From Tenacibaculum holothuriorum (GTDB lineage: Bacteria; Bacteroidota; Bacteroidia; Flavobacteriales; Flavobacteriaceae), in the NCBI RefSeq assembly GCF_002120225.1, contig NZ_LAPZ01000011.1:89238-153237 (forward strand): a stretch of 64,000 nucleotides of DNA, read 5' to 3'. This document shows positions 1 through 8,516 of this stretch, one piece after another (position 1 is the first letter of the stretch; each line of letters starts with the position of its first letter). The position numbers and the translations under genes were made by a program. The notes under the pieces are model-generated. The model saw only the letters and a list, made by a program, of their open reading frames with translations. It searched no databases and was not told where the DNA came from.

Positions 1-472
1 TATATCCTAAGACATTGGCAGCGGATTTAATTGGGTAATCTCTAATAATACGTTTCTGAATATAGAACCCTTTGTATTTAGGTAGTTTTTCTTGCAAGTA
101 AGCGAAATCTTCTTTTGCTAGCTGTTTTAAGAATACTGAAGGAAGCCATCTTGCATATCTTTCAGCTTTTTTGAATCGCTTTACAAAGCTCTTCTTGTCT
201 ATTTTTAATAGTTTGCAAAACTCTAAAGTGTCAATTTGTTTAACTTCTTTAGGAACTACCATTACATCGTAAGAAAGTTGATTGGCAACTAATAATTCTC
301 CATTACGATCGTATACATAACCTCTTTCTGGGTAATCGTATTCAATTTTTACGGTAGCGCCATATATTGGGTTTTGATTTCCACCACGAACAATTTGTAG
401 TTGAAATAACCTAATAATATATATTAAGCTAACTAAAGCGATTAAAAAGATGAGTAAAAAACTACGTTTCAT
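1..472 (-). CDS. mrdA: Penicillin-binding protein 2, N-terminal part (runs off the left edge)
   Basis: Peptidoglycan transpeptidase of the elongation (rod) complex in the inner membrane. Only the first 157 or so residues are inside the window. Visible are a single N-terminal membrane helix (about residues 4-23) and the class B PBP motif RGYVYDRNGELL near residue 52, followed by the start of the dimerisation/pedestal domain; the transpeptidase domain with its catalytic serine lies outside. The ATG at 472 overlaps the mreD stop in an ATGA arrangement, which indicates translational coupling and fixes the start. Position as last visible gene of mreB-mreC-mreD-mrdA is the standard order in Flavobacteriia; rodA would be expected next, beyond the window. 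Confidence 0.9.
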   Translation of the reverse strand, partial: MKRSFLLIFLIALVSLIYIIRLFQLQIVRGGNQNPIYGATVKIEYDYPERGYVYDRNGELLVANQLSYDVMVVPKEVKQIDTLEFCKLLKIDKKSFVKRFKKAERYARWLPSVFLKQLAKEDFAYLQEKLPKYKGFYIQKRIIRDYPIKSAANVLGY

Positions 473-975
473 GAATCTTTTTTACTGAAAATAAAACTTC
501 CTAAAAAATACAAAATTAACGTAAATACAGTCGAAAAAATTGTATTTAACAATACATTAGTAAAATTTGAAAACCCGAAGTTAATTAGTGTAAATAAAAG
601 AAAATGATGTATTAATGTGAGTAAAGCTACATAGTTAAAAACTTTATCGAAAGTTTCTAATTTTAAATTGAAAGTAGAAAGCTCTGATGAAGTCTTTCTA
701 AAAATAGTTCTTATAAAAAACACACGAATGTATGCTATAAATAAGATTGAAAATGCATTTACTCCACCTAGATTAGAAAAAGCATCAACACAAAGACCTA
801 ATAAAAAAGATAGAAATAAAAATGGAAACCTGTTGTTTCTTACTGGATACAAAAATACAAATGCTATATAGAGATACGGATTAATATACCCTAAAAACAA
901 TACATTGTTTAAGACTAATACTTGCAAAAAAAGCAAAAAGAAAAATAAAAAAGCTATGTATAAGGTTTTATTCAT
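469..975 (-). CDS. mreD: Rod shape-determining protein MreD
   Basis: Small polytopic inner-membrane protein of the elongasome, 168 residues with about five hydrophobic helices and few charged residues. Sequence divergence is high in this family, so the identification rests on size, topology and position between mreC and mrdA. Its start lies inside the last 8 bases of mreC and its stop overlaps the mrdA start by 4 bases, so the three genes are probably translated as a coupled set. The C-terminus ends in a short charged tail (KKDS), as expected for a cytoplasmic end. No own promoter is visible. Confidence 0.88.
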   Translation of the reverse strand: MNKTLYIAFLFFFLLFLQVLVLNNVLFLGYINPYLYIAFVFLYPVRNNRFPFLFLSFLLGLCVDAFSNLGGVNAFSILFIAYIRVFFIRTIFRKTSSELSTFNLKLETFDKVFNYVALLTLIHHFLLFTLINFGFSNFTNVLLNTIFSTVFTLILYFLGSFIFSKKDS

Positions 976-1795
976 TCGGTTTGTTTTGCAACGTTTTTAT
1001 TTCTTCTTTATCTAAACTTATTATTATATCGACATAGCCTAGGTTAGTCATGTCGTTAAATAATTTAATATCAATGGTGTTTGATGCTGTTATTTTATCA
1101 GGAACGTTAGCAACAGTACCAATTAAAATTCCTTCAGGAAAAATAGTTGATTTTCCTCCAGTAATTATAGTATCTCCAACATTGTAAGTAGCTTGTCTTG
1201 GAATATCGGTTAACTGAACAATATTAGTGTTCTTTCCGTCCCAAATTAAAGTTCCGAAGTGGAATCCGTTTTTAAAACGAGCATTAATTTTACTGTTTTT
1301 ATTTAAAATGGATTGAACTCTGGCATAACTTCCAGAAACATTATCGGTAATTCCAATAATTCCTTTGCTGTTTACAACAGCCATTTCTTTTTTTAGCCCG
1401 TTTTTACTTCCTCTGTTAACTGTTAGAAAGTTGAATGGAGTAGTGTAATTATTACTTGTGATTTTTCCATTTACAAAAGAAAATTTCTGTTTGAAAATAG
1501 AGTCGTTTTTCTGTGTTAATGTTACAGAATCAATTATAGTATTGTATTGTTGAAGTAAGTTTTTAAGTCGAGTATTTTCTTCAGAAAGTAATTTGTTCTG
1601 ACTTTTTAAGTTCATGTATTCAGAAATATTAGAAGTTTTTTCTTGAATACCTCCAGTAATAAAATTTGTTGAACTAATAAATTTACTTCTATGAAAAGAA
1701 TGATTGTTAATAATTAATGCAACAGCGATTATTTCGAGAAATAAGAAAAAAAGAAAATACTTATACTTCTGAAAGAAATAAATAAGCTGTTGCAT
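968..1795 (-). CDS. mreC: Rod shape-determining protein MreC
   Basis: Periplasmic scaffold of the elongasome that bridges MreB/MreD and PBP2. The 275-residue product has an N-terminal membrane anchor (about residues 12-30), a coiled coil (about 60-90, leucine/asparagine rich) and a C-terminal double beta-barrel domain containing the family features VNRGSKNGLKKEMAVV and GITDNVSGSYARVQSI. The length fits the family. It follows mreB after a 16-base gap and overlaps mreD by 8 bases, supporting a single mreBCD transcript. Confidence 0.94.
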   Translation of the reverse strand: MQQLIYFFQKYKYFLFFLFLEIIAVALIINNHSFHRSKFISSTNFITGGIQEKTSNISEYMNLKSQNKLLSEENTRLKNLLQQYNTIIDSVTLTQKNDSIFKQKFSFVNGKITSNNYTTPFNFLTVNRGSKNGLKKEMAVVNSKGIIGITDNVSGSYARVQSILNKNSKINARFKNGFHFGTLIWDGKNTNIVQLTDIPRQATYNVGDTIITGGKSTIFPEGILIGTVANVPDKITASNTIDIKLFNDMTNLGYVDIIISLDKEEIKTLQNKPNE

Positions 1796-1811
1796 AAATT
1801 ATCATTGTGTT

Positions 1812-2840
1812 TTATTTAAGTAATACTGTTTTGTATTTCTCAATATTTTTAAGTGCAATTCCAGTACCTCTAACCACTGCACGTAATGGATCTTCGGCTA
1901 CATAAACAGGTAGGTCTGTTTTTCTAGATAAACGCTTGTCTAAACCACGTAACATAGAACCACCACCTGCTAAATAAATACCAGTATTGTAAATATCGGC
2001 AGCTAATTCTGGTGGAGTTTTAGATAAGGTTTCCATAACTGCATCTTCGATACGTAAAATAGATTTATCTAATGCTTTCGCAATTTCACGATACGATACT
2101 TGTACTTGTTTAGGTTTACCACTTAATAAATCACGTCCTTGAACCATCATATCGTCTGGTGGCGTGTCTAAATCTTCAGTAGCAGAGCCTATTTGAATTT
2201 TGATTTTTTCAGCAGTAGTTTCTCCAACATGTAAGTTGTGTTGCGTACGCATGTAATACATAATATCACTTGTAAATAAATCACCAGCAACTTTTACCGA
2301 TTGATCGCATACAATACCTGCCAAAGCAATAACAGCAATTTCTGTAGTTCCTCCACCTATGTCAATAATCATATTTCCTTTAGGTTCCATAATATCAATA
2401 CCAACCCCAATTGCAGCTGCCATTGGTTCGTAAATCAAATAGATTTCTTTAGCATTCATATGACGACCAGAGTCAATAACCGCACGTTTTTCTACTTCTG
2501 TAATACCAGACGGAATACAAATAACCATTCGTAATGATGGTGGGAAAAGCTTCTTTTTAATTGCAGGAATTTGCTTAACAAATTCTTTAATCATTTCTTC
2601 TGAAGCTTGAAAATCTGCGATAACTCCGTCTTTTAATGGACGAATAGTTTTTATGTTTTCATGAGTTTTTCCTTGCATTCTATTGGCTTCATGACCAGTG
2701 GCAATAATTTTTCCAGTTAGTCTGTTTCTTGCAACAATAGAAGGACTGTCTATTACAACTTTTCCGTTGTGAATGATTAAGGTATTTGCGGTTCCTAAAT
2801 CTACCGCAATGTCTTCAGTCATGAAATCAAAAAAACCCAT
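1812..2840 (-). CDS. mreB: Rod shape-determining protein MreB (bacterial actin)
   Basis: Actin-like ATPase that polymerises under the membrane and guides cell-wall elongation. The 342-residue protein shows the actin-fold nucleotide-binding motifs: phosphate-1 (AVDLGTANTLI, near residue 13), connect-1/phosphate-2 (DIGGGTTEIAVI, near 165) and adenosine motif (GIYLAGGGSMLRG, near 290). Length and motif spacing match the family. It is the first gene of the shape operon; a good flavobacterial promoter (TTG at 2909-2907, TAGATTTG at 2884-2877) lies 37 bases upstream, independent of the upstream purH. Confidence 0.97.
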   Translation of the reverse strand: MGFFDFMTEDIAVDLGTANTLIIHNGKVVIDSPSIVARNRLTGKIIATGHEANRMQGKTHENIKTIRPLKDGVIADFQASEEMIKEFVKQIPAIKKKLFPPSLRMVICIPSGITEVEKRAVIDSGRHMNAKEIYLIYEPMAAAIGVGIDIMEPKGNMIIDIGGGTTEIAVIALAGIVCDQSVKVAGDLFTSDIMYYMRTQHNLHVGETTAEKIKIQIGSATEDLDTPPDDMMVQGRDLLSGKPKQVQVSYREIAKALDKSILRIEDAVMETLSKTPPELAADIYNTGIYLAGGGSMLRGLDKRLSRKTDLPVYVAEDPLRAVVRGTGIALKNIEKYKTVLLK

Positions 2841-2876
2841 ATGGTATTATGTTATCTAAATTTAAGTGGAATCTTA

Positions 2877-2909
2877 CAAATCTACTAAAAATCTGCTTTG
2901 ATTCTACAA
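2877..2909 (-). promoter_or_regulatory. Predicted promoter of the mreB operon
   Basis: On the minus strand TTG (2909-2907), 22 bases, then TAGATTTG (2884-2877), matching the Bacteroidota consensus TTG / TAnnTTTG with a slightly long spacer. It lies in the purH-mreB gap 37 bases before the mreB ATG. Confidence 0.6.
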
Positions 2910-2918
2910 CTAAAATTA

Positions 2919-4445
2919 TTAATGTTTAAAATGTCTGGTTCCAGTAAAAACCATAGCAACGTTATTGTTGTTACAATAGTCAATGCTTAATTGATCTTTA
3001 ATTGAACCTCCTGGTTGAATTACGCTTTTTATACCTGCTTTATCTGCAATTTCTACACAATCAGGAAAAGGAAAAAATGCATCACTTGCCATAACAGCAT
3101 TTTCCAAATTGAAGTTGAAGTTTTTAGCTTTTTCAATAGCTTGTCTTAAAGCATCAACTCTACTTGTTTGTCCAGTTCCACTAGCACATAATTGTTTGTT
3201 TTTAGTCAAAACAATTGTATTAGATTTTGTGTGCTTACAAATTTTAGAGGCAAATAGTAAATCCTCTAACTCACTTTCGGTTGGTTTATTGTTAGTTGCG
3301 TACGATAAATCCTCTAAACGATCGGTTTTATTGTCTTTATCTTGAATTAACAATCCGTTTAAAGCAGTTCTTACATTTTGAGCTGGTAATTCAACTTCTT
3401 TTTGAACTAATAAAACTCTGTTTTTCTTTCCTTTTAAAATTTCTAAAGCGTCATCGTTAAATGCCGGAGCAATTACTACTTCGCAGAAAAGTTTATGAAT
3501 TTCTTCAGCAGTAGCTTTGTCAATAGTAGTATTACTAATTAAAATACCTCCAAAAGCAGAAACAGGATCTCCAGCTAAAGCATCTACATAGGCTTGGTAA
3601 ACTGTTTCTCTTTGAGCAAAACCACAAGCATTGTTATGTTTTAAAATAGCAAATGTTGGTGCTTCGTCTTTAAATTCGTTCATTAAGTTAACAGCAGCAT
3701 CTACATCTAATAAATTGTTATAACTTAGTTCTTTACCGTGTAATTTGTCGAACATTGCGTCTAAATCTCCAAAGAAATATCCTTGTTGGTGTGGATTCTC
3801 TCCATAACGTAATGTTTTAGAAGTAGTTTCGCTTGCTTTATAAACGATTTCCTCTTCGTTGAAATAATTGAAAATAGCTGTATCGTAATGGGATGAAATG
3901 TTAAATGCTTTAGCAGCAAATTTCTTCCTATCATTAATATTTGTTTCTCCGTTATTTTCTGAAATGATGTTTAAAAACTCATCATATTGTTCCATTGAAG
4001 AAACAATAAATGTGTCTTTAAAGTTTTTAGCAGCTGCTCTAATAAGAGAAATTCCTCCAATATCAATTTTTTCAATAATATCTTGTTCTGCAGCTCCAGA
4101 AGCAACTGTTTTTTCAAAAGGATATAAATCAACAATTACTAAATCTATCTGCGGAATTTCATATTCCTCTAATTCAGCAACATCTCCTTCATGATTTTGA
4201 CGATTTAGAATTCCGCCAAATACTTTTGGGTGTAGTGTTTTTACTCTACCTCCTAAAATAGATGGATAAGAAGTTACATCTTCTACAGGTACTACATTAA
4301 TACCTAAATCTTTGATGAATTTTTCGGTACCTCCAGTAGAATAAATAGTAACATTAAGCTCATTTAGCTTCTTAACAATAGGCTCTAATCCGTCTTTGTG
4401 AAATACAGAGATTAATGCCGATTTAATCGTTTTTGTAGTGTTCAT
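2919..4445 (-). CDS. purH: Bifunctional AICAR formyltransferase / IMP cyclohydrolase PurH
   Basis: Catalyses the last two steps of de novo IMP synthesis. The N-terminal third is the MGS-like IMP cyclohydrolase domain (ALISVFHKDGLEPIV at the start, then STGGTEKFI), the rest is the AICAR formyltransferase with LRYGENPHQQGYF, the KHNNACG version of the catalytic Lys-His motif, and the typical C-terminus TGTRHFKH. I start at the ATG at 4445 rather than the in-frame ATG at 4499: the 18 extra residues are not family-like, while MNTTKTIKSALISVFHK aligns with family N-termini and is preceded by the A/C-rich run ACAACAACAA common before flavobacterial starts. Length with this start is 508 residues, normal for PurH. 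Confidence 0.96.
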   Translation of the reverse strand: MNTTKTIKSALISVFHKDGLEPIVKKLNELNVTIYSTGGTEKFIKDLGINVVPVEDVTSYPSILGGRVKTLHPKVFGGILNRQNHEGDVAELEEYEIPQIDLVIVDLYPFEKTVASGAAEQDIIEKIDIGGISLIRAAAKNFKDTFIVSSMEQYDEFLNIISENNGETNINDRKKFAAKAFNISSHYDTAIFNYFNEEEIVYKASETTSKTLRYGENPHQQGYFFGDLDAMFDKLHGKELSYNNLLDVDAAVNLMNEFKDEAPTFAILKHNNACGFAQRETVYQAYVDALAGDPVSAFGGILISNTTIDKATAEEIHKLFCEVVIAPAFNDDALEILKGKKNRVLLVQKEVELPAQNVRTALNGLLIQDKDNKTDRLEDLSYATNNKPTESELEDLLFASKICKHTKSNTIVLTKNKQLCASGTGQTSRVDALRQAIEKAKNFNFNLENAVMASDAFFPFPDCVEIADKAGIKSVIQPGGSIKDQLSIDYCNNNNVAMVFTGTRHFKH

Positions 4446-4527
4446 TTGTTGTTGTGTTGTTAAGCGAACAAAACTACTAAAACCCACAAGTTTATACAAT
4501 AAAGTTTTTCGGATTTTAAAGCAAAAT

Positions 4528-4561
4528 AAAACACCATCAAATTAAAGCTTGATGGTGTTTT
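4528..4561 (-). terminator. Intrinsic terminator after the 40-residue peptide gene
   Basis: A 13-bp perfect stem (4528-4540 with 4549-4561; core ACACCATCAA) and an 8-base loop. On the minus strand it ends in TTTTATTTT. It separates the small peptide gene from purH. Confidence 0.8.
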
Positions 4562-4591
4562 ATCTAACAAAAACGAAAAAGTAAAAAACTA

Positions 4592-4714
4592 TTATTCTGC
4601 AGTTTCTAAGAAATTGCGGAACCAAGTAGCAAATTTTTCGTAAAGTGATTGTTTTGTTTGTGTATGTGAACTATTTCCAAGCGCAGCATACGTGGGGATT
4701 TGTTTGTTGCTCAT
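4592..4714 (-). CDS. Small orphan peptide, 40 residues
   Basis: An open frame of 40 codons plus TAA, not recognised as any known family. It begins MSNKQIPTYAALG, has a Ser/Thr/Gln-rich middle, and ends in an aromatic/acidic segment (LYEKFATWFRNFLETAE) that could form an amphipathic helix. Evidence for a real gene: it occupies a 350-base gap between purH and the methionine-sulfoxide reductase; a strong terminator follows about 30 bases after the stop; and a promoter-like TTG-N20-TTTATTTG lies about 40 bases before the ATG. There is no signal peptide or membrane helix. A regulatory RNA overlapping this frame is the main alternative. Function unknown. Confidence 0.55.
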   Translation of the reverse strand: MSNKQIPTYAALGNSSHTQTKQSLYEKFATWFRNFLETAE

Positions 4715-4755
4715 TTTAAGGGGATTAAATGAAGTTAATTATTACTAATAGTTTT

Positions 4756-4786
4756 CAAATAAAAGAAAAAATATATTAATAATCAA
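4756..4786 (-). promoter_or_regulatory. Possible promoter of the 40-residue peptide gene
   Basis: Minus-strand TTG (4786-4784), 20 bases, then TTTATTTG (4763-4756), one mismatch from TAnnTTTG, about 40 bases upstream of the small ORF. Confidence 0.4.
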
Positions 4787-4802
4787 GCAATTGCGAAAAA
4801 AA

Positions 4803-5255
4803 TTACAAAATCGTTGCAACTTTACTACAAACATGCTCTAATAACTCCTCATCTTGTGGGGTGAATGGGTTAACTGTGTGAGAATCAATGTCTATTTGTC
4901 CGATGTTTTCTCCGTTTACAAAAATTGGAATTACAATTTCAGATTTTACCTTCCATCCGCAAGAAATATAGTTGTCTTGTTCACTTACGTCTTGTACAAC
5001 AAAGTTTTCATTGCTTACAGCAACTTGACCACAAATACCTTTACCAAAAGGAATAATTGTATGATCCGTTGGCTCTCCTGTAAATTGAGCTAATTTAAGT
5101 TCTTCTTTGTTTCCGTTTTTAAAATAAAAACCTACCCAATCGTAATAGCTAATTTGAGCTTCTAGATAATCACAAATTTGTTGTAATTTTTCTTCTTTTG
5201 AAATAACACTATTTATAATAGTGTTTACTTTATTTTTATGTTGATCTAAGTTCAT
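4803..5255 (-). CDS. GAF-domain free methionine-(R)-sulfoxide reductase
   Basis: Cytoplasmic enzyme that reduces free L-methionine-(R)-sulfoxide. The 150-residue protein is a single GAF domain. It carries the fRMsr cysteine positions: C75 in GKGICGQVA and C99 in YISCGWKVKSEIVIPI, corresponding to the KGVCG and the downstream catalytic cysteine of the E. coli YebR type; the additional cysteine found between them in some members is absent. The motif DIDSHTVNPFTPQDEELL near residue 123 completes the family pattern. It stands alone in orientation between the small peptide gene and the divergent metal cluster. Confidence 0.88.
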   Translation of the reverse strand: MNLDQHKNKVNTIINSVISKEEKLQQICDYLEAQISYYDWVGFYFKNGNKEELKLAQFTGEPTDHTIIPFGKGICGQVAVSNENFVVQDVSEQDNYISCGWKVKSEIVIPIFVNGENIGQIDIDSHTVNPFTPQDEELLEHVCSKVATIL

Positions 5256-5349
5256 TTTTTAATCTTTCTTAACTAGTTCGAAAAAGAATATATAAGCTTA
5301 CAAAAATAGTTTTAACAGATGTTTTAAAAAAGAAGAAATTTTGTTTTTG

Positions 5350-5357
5350 TACATTTG
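5350..5357 (+). promoter_or_regulatory. -7 promoter element before the metal cluster
   Basis: TACATTTG, a perfect TAnnTTTG, 7 bases before the ATG at 5365. A convincing upstream TTG is not seen. If used, the mRNA would be nearly leaderless. Confidence 0.4.
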
Positions 5358-5364
5358 CCCTCTA

Positions 5365-5784
5365 ATGAAATCATTTTTCTTAAAAATATCGTCATTAACT
5401 TTAGCCTTTTTGGTTTTGTTTTCTACATTCTCATTTACTGTAGAAAAGCATTTTTGTGGTGATTTTTTAGTGGATATTTCTTATTTTGGTGAAGCACAAT
5501 CTTGTTCTGGTGAAGTAGAAAAAGACAGTTGTGAAGAAAAAAGAGTAGAGAAAAAGAAAAAATGCTGTAAAGATGAAGTTCAGCAAATTGATGGACAGGA
5601 CGATTTTCAAAAAACGTCAATAGATAAAATTACATTTAAACTTCAAAAGTTTGTAATTGCTTATGCAGTTTCATACAAATTGATGTTTAAAAAACTTCAG
5701 CGATTAATAATTCCGCACAAGAATTATTCGCCCCCCAGCTTATACTTTAATTTTCAAGTTTTACATGAGGTATTTATCATATGA
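5365..5784 (+). CDS. Small secreted Cys-rich protein (HYC_CC_PP type)
   Basis: 139-residue protein with an N-terminal hydrophobic signal segment (residues 1-25), then H29-F30-C31, a lysine/glutamate-rich stretch with C67-C68, and a C-terminal P123-P124. This is the layout of the Bacteroidota family named after its HYC, CC and PP motifs (here HFC instead of HYC). The molecular role is unknown. I chose the ATG at 5365; an upstream TTG would add eight residues before the signal peptide. It lies 59 bases before a TonB-dependent receptor and in the same direction as an HMA protein, which together suggest handling of copper or a similar metal in the periplasm. Confidence 0.75.
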   Translation: MKSFFLKISSLTLAFLVLFSTFSFTVEKHFCGDFLVDISYFGEAQSCSGEVEKDSCEEKRVEKKKKCCKDEVQQIDGQDDFQKTSIDKITFKLQKFVIAYAVSYKLMFKKLQRLIIPHKNYSPPSLYFNFQVLHEVFII

Positions 5785-5843
5785 TTTTAAATGTTTTTAA
5801 AGCAAAACGCTATAAAAATGTTTAATGATTAATATGATAATAA

Positions 5844-8069
5844 ATGAAAAAATATATCAGTAGCTTTTTTATGCTACTTAGTTTACTCTCATTCTCTCAA
5901 AATACTTACAAGGGAATGATAATGGATAAGAACAATCCGAAAGATAATTTAGGAGTTTACGGAGCTAATGTTTATTGGCTAAATACTTCTATAGGTACTA
6001 CCACAAATGAAAAAGGATGGTTTGAGCTTCCTTATAAAAAAGAATATAAAAAGTTAGTAGTAAGTTTTGTAGGTTATAAAACCGATACAATTACTATTAA
6101 AAATAATAAACCAATTCATTACTTTTTAACTGAAGAAAATACGTTAGATGAAGTATCGATAAACGCAAAAAAAGAAGCAACTCAAAAATCATACTTACAA
6201 ACACAAAACGTAGCAACGATTAATAGTGAAGAATTATTAAAAGCGGCTTGTTGTAATCTTTCAGAGAGTTTTGAAACAAATCCGTCAATAGATGTGAATT
6301 TTTCTGATGCAATTACTGGAACTAAGCAAATTCAAATGTTAGGTTTAACGAGTCCTTATTTATTAATTACTCAAGAAAATATACCATCAATTCGAGGAGC
6401 AGCTCAAGCATTTGGACTCACATTTACACCAGGGACTTGGGTGGAAAGTATTCAAATTACCAAAGGAGCTGGAAGTGTAGTAAATGGTTTTGAAAGTATC
6501 TCGGGACAAATAAATACCGAATTGGTAAAACCGTTTTCAGATAATAAATTGTTTGTAAATACTTATGCTTCTCGAATGGGAAGATTAGAATTGAATACGC
6601 ATTTCAATCAAAAAATTAATGAAAAATGGCATACAGGTATTTATTTACATGGGAATTATAGAGGAAGTAAGTTTGATGTAAATAACGATGGGTTTTTAGA
6701 CAATCCGTTAGCAGACCAAATTAATGTAATGAACCGTTGGCAATATACCAATGCGGAAAAAGGTTGGGTAAGCTTTTTTAATGTTCATTTTGTAAATGAT
6801 AATAAGCAATTAGGGCAGCTAGAGTTTAATCCAGATATTCATAAAGGCTCGAATACTATTTGGGGAAGTGAAATTAAAACAAGGCGTTTTGAAACGTCTG
6901 CTAAAGTAGGATATGTATTTCCTGAATTACCTTTTCAAAGCATAGGTGTACAGTTGTCGTATAGCAATCATAAACAAGATTCTTACTTTGGGTTAAGAAA
7001 TTATAATATTGAACATCAAAGTGTTTATGGAAGTGCAATTTTTAACTCGATAATAGGAGATACCCGTAATAAGTTTAAAACAGGAATTAATGTTTCTTAC
7101 GATAGTTATGATGAATTGGTAAAAGTAACTCAAGAAGAAAACTATAATAGAAATGAAAAATCTGTAGGAGCATTTTTTGAGTACTCTTACGATAACTTAG
7201 ATAATTTCAGTTTTACGGCTGGAGCAAGAGTAGATACTCATAACTTATTAGGAACTTTTGTTACTCCAAGATTTCATCTTAGATATGCTCCTTGGGAAAA
7301 GGGAGTATTAAGAGCTTCTGTAGGATCGGGTAGACGTAGTGCCAATATATTTGCTGAAAATCAACAGTTTTTTGCTTCATCAAGACAATTGAATATTCAA
7401 AATTCGGGAGGAAAAATTTATGGACTGAATCCTGAAAAAGCATGGAATTTTGGTGTGTCATTCTTACAAGGGTATAAGTTGTTTGAAAAGAAAGGAGATA
7501 TAACGGTAGATTTTTATCAAACAAACTTCACAAATCAAGTAGTTGTTGATTGGGAGAATCCACAAGAAATCTCATTTTATAATTTAGATGGAAAAAGTGT
7601 TGCCAAGAGTTTTCAAATAGAAATTAATCAGAAAATAGTTAAAAGGTTAAATACTCGATTTGCGTATAAGTTTTATGATGTTTATACGGATTATAAATCA
7701 GGAAGAAAACAAAAACCGTTGCAAGCACAACATCGTTTTTTTGCGAATATATCGTATGAAACTCCAATAACATTAAATTCTTTTCCTTGGAAGTTTGATC
7801 TTACTTATAATTGGATTGGAGAACAACGATTACCAAATCTTAATTCAGTATATTCTAAAAGTTATAATTTGTTAAATGCGCAGATAACAAAAGTTTTTTC
7901 AAACAAGTTTGAAGTGTATGCAGGAAGTGAAAACTTAACCAATTATAAACAGAAGAATCCTATTTTAGGAAGTGATAATCCGTTTGGTTCAAATTTTGAT
8001 ACTTCGATAGTATACGCACCAATTTTTGGAGCCAATTTTTATGCAGGTTTGCGATTTAAAATAAAATAA
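5844..8069 (+). CDS. TonB-dependent receptor, probable metal (copper) uptake
   Basis: Outer-membrane active transporter of 741 residues. Order: signal peptide (1-18, ending FSQ), carboxypeptidase-regulatory-like beta-sandwich (about 20-95: NTSIGTTTNEKGWFELP, YFLTEENTLDEV), plug domain (about 115-225: ITKGAGSVVNGFESISGQI) and a long beta-barrel ending in an aromatic C-terminal strand (YAGLRFKIK). The plug begins with KAACCNLSESFETNPS; the CC pair is a recurrent feature of a receptor group found beside HMA proteins. The substrate is not shown by the sequence; copper or another soft metal is inferred from the Cys-rich neighbour before it and the HMA protein after it. Confidence 0.85.
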   Translation: MKKYISSFFMLLSLLSFSQNTYKGMIMDKNNPKDNLGVYGANVYWLNTSIGTTTNEKGWFELPYKKEYKKLVVSFVGYKTDTITIKNNKPIHYFLTEENTLDEVSINAKKEATQKSYLQTQNVATINSEELLKAACCNLSESFETNPSIDVNFSDAITGTKQIQMLGLTSPYLLITQENIPSIRGAAQAFGLTFTPGTWVESIQITKGAGSVVNGFESISGQINTELVKPFSDNKLFVNTYASRMGRLELNTHFNQKINEKWHTGIYLHGNYRGSKFDVNNDGFLDNPLADQINVMNRWQYTNAEKGWVSFFNVHFVNDNKQLGQLEFNPDIHKGSNTIWGSEIKTRRFETSAKVGYVFPELPFQSIGVQLSYSNHKQDSYFGLRNYNIEHQSVYGSAIFNSIIGDTRNKFKTGINVSYDSYDELVKVTQEENYNRNEKSVGAFFEYSYDNLDNFSFTAGARVDTHNLLGTFVTPRFHLRYAPWEKGVLRASVGSGRRSANIFAENQQFFASSRQLNIQNSGGKIYGLNPEKAWNFGVSFLQGYKLFEKKGDITVDFYQTNFTNQVVVDWENPQEISFYNLDGKSVAKSFQIEINQKIVKRLNTRFAYKFYDVYTDYKSGRKQKPLQAQHRFFANISYETPITLNSFPWKFDLTYNWIGEQRLPNLNSVYSKSYNLLNAQITKVFSNKFEVYAGSENLTNYKQKNPILGSDNPFGSNFDTSIVYAPIFGANFYAGLRFKIK

Positions 8070-8120
8070 GAACTCTCGTTGAGAGAATCAGAAAATAAAA
8101 AATTAATTAAAATTAGTCAA

Positions 8121-8480
8121 ATGAAAAAAATATTAGTTGTATTAGTAATGCTGTTAACTGTTAGTGTGTCAGCTCAGAAAAAAAAGAAGAACGCTAAAGT
8201 TTCTTTTGAAGTAGATGGTGTTTGTATGATGTGTAAAAAGCGTATAGAAAAAGCTGCTTTAAATACTAAGGGTGTAAAGTTTGCAAATTGGAATGTGAAA
8301 ACGCATCAGTTAAATTTAATTATTGATGAACGTAAAACAGATTTGAAAACAGTTCAGCAAAAAATGGCTGATGTAGGACATGATACAAAAGCGGTAAAAG
8401 CTACTAAAGAGGCGTATGATGCTTTACATCCTTGTTGTAAATATAGAGACGAAGAGATTGTAGGTGATCATAAACAGTAA
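8121..8480 (+). CDS. Secreted heavy-metal-associated (HMA) domain protein
   Basis: 119-residue periplasmic protein: signal peptide (MKKILVVLVMLLTVSVSAQ), lysine cluster, then a ferredoxin-like HMA domain with the metal-binding pair C35-MM-C38 in DGVCMMCKKRIEKAA and the expected hydrophobic/charged pattern to about residue 95. The C-terminus adds a second possible metal site (HPCCKYRD). The ATG at 8121 is chosen because it gives an intact signal peptide and is preceded by an A-rich leader; an in-frame TTG at 8079 is less likely. A hairpin (CTCTC-GTT-GAGAG, 8073-8085) lies between it and the TonB receptor, so cotranscription with differential expression is possible. A terminator follows directly. 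Confidence 0.88.
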   Translation: MKKILVVLVMLLTVSVSAQKKKKNAKVSFEVDGVCMMCKKRIEKAALNTKGVKFANWNVKTHQLNLIIDERKTDLKTVQQKMADVGHDTKAVKATKEAYDALHPCCKYRDEEIVGDHKQ

Positions 8481-8490
8481 AGTAAAAAAG

Positions 8491-8516
8491 AAACCGAGCA
8501 ATTTGCTCGGTTTTTT
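8491..8516. terminator. Bidirectional intrinsic terminator
   Basis: Stem AAACCGAGCA / TGCTCGGTTT (10 bp) with loop ATT, T-run on the plus side and A-run before it. It serves the HMA gene (plus) and the convergent LytTR regulator gene (minus). The ACCGAGC/GCTCGGT stem recurs at 12861-12884. Confidence 0.85.

Noticed and set aside
4446..4499. Upstream ATG extending PurH by 18 residues
   Set aside because: Extension is unlike family N-termini; the leader ACAACAACAA lies before the inner ATG.
5341..5364. TTG start extending the HYC_CC_PP-type protein
   Set aside because: Would put eight residues before the signal peptide and overlap the likely -7 element; the ATG at 5365 is better.
8079..8120. 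TTG start extending the HMA protein
   Set aside because: Includes the intercistronic hairpin and breaks the signal peptide pattern; the ATG at 8121 is better.
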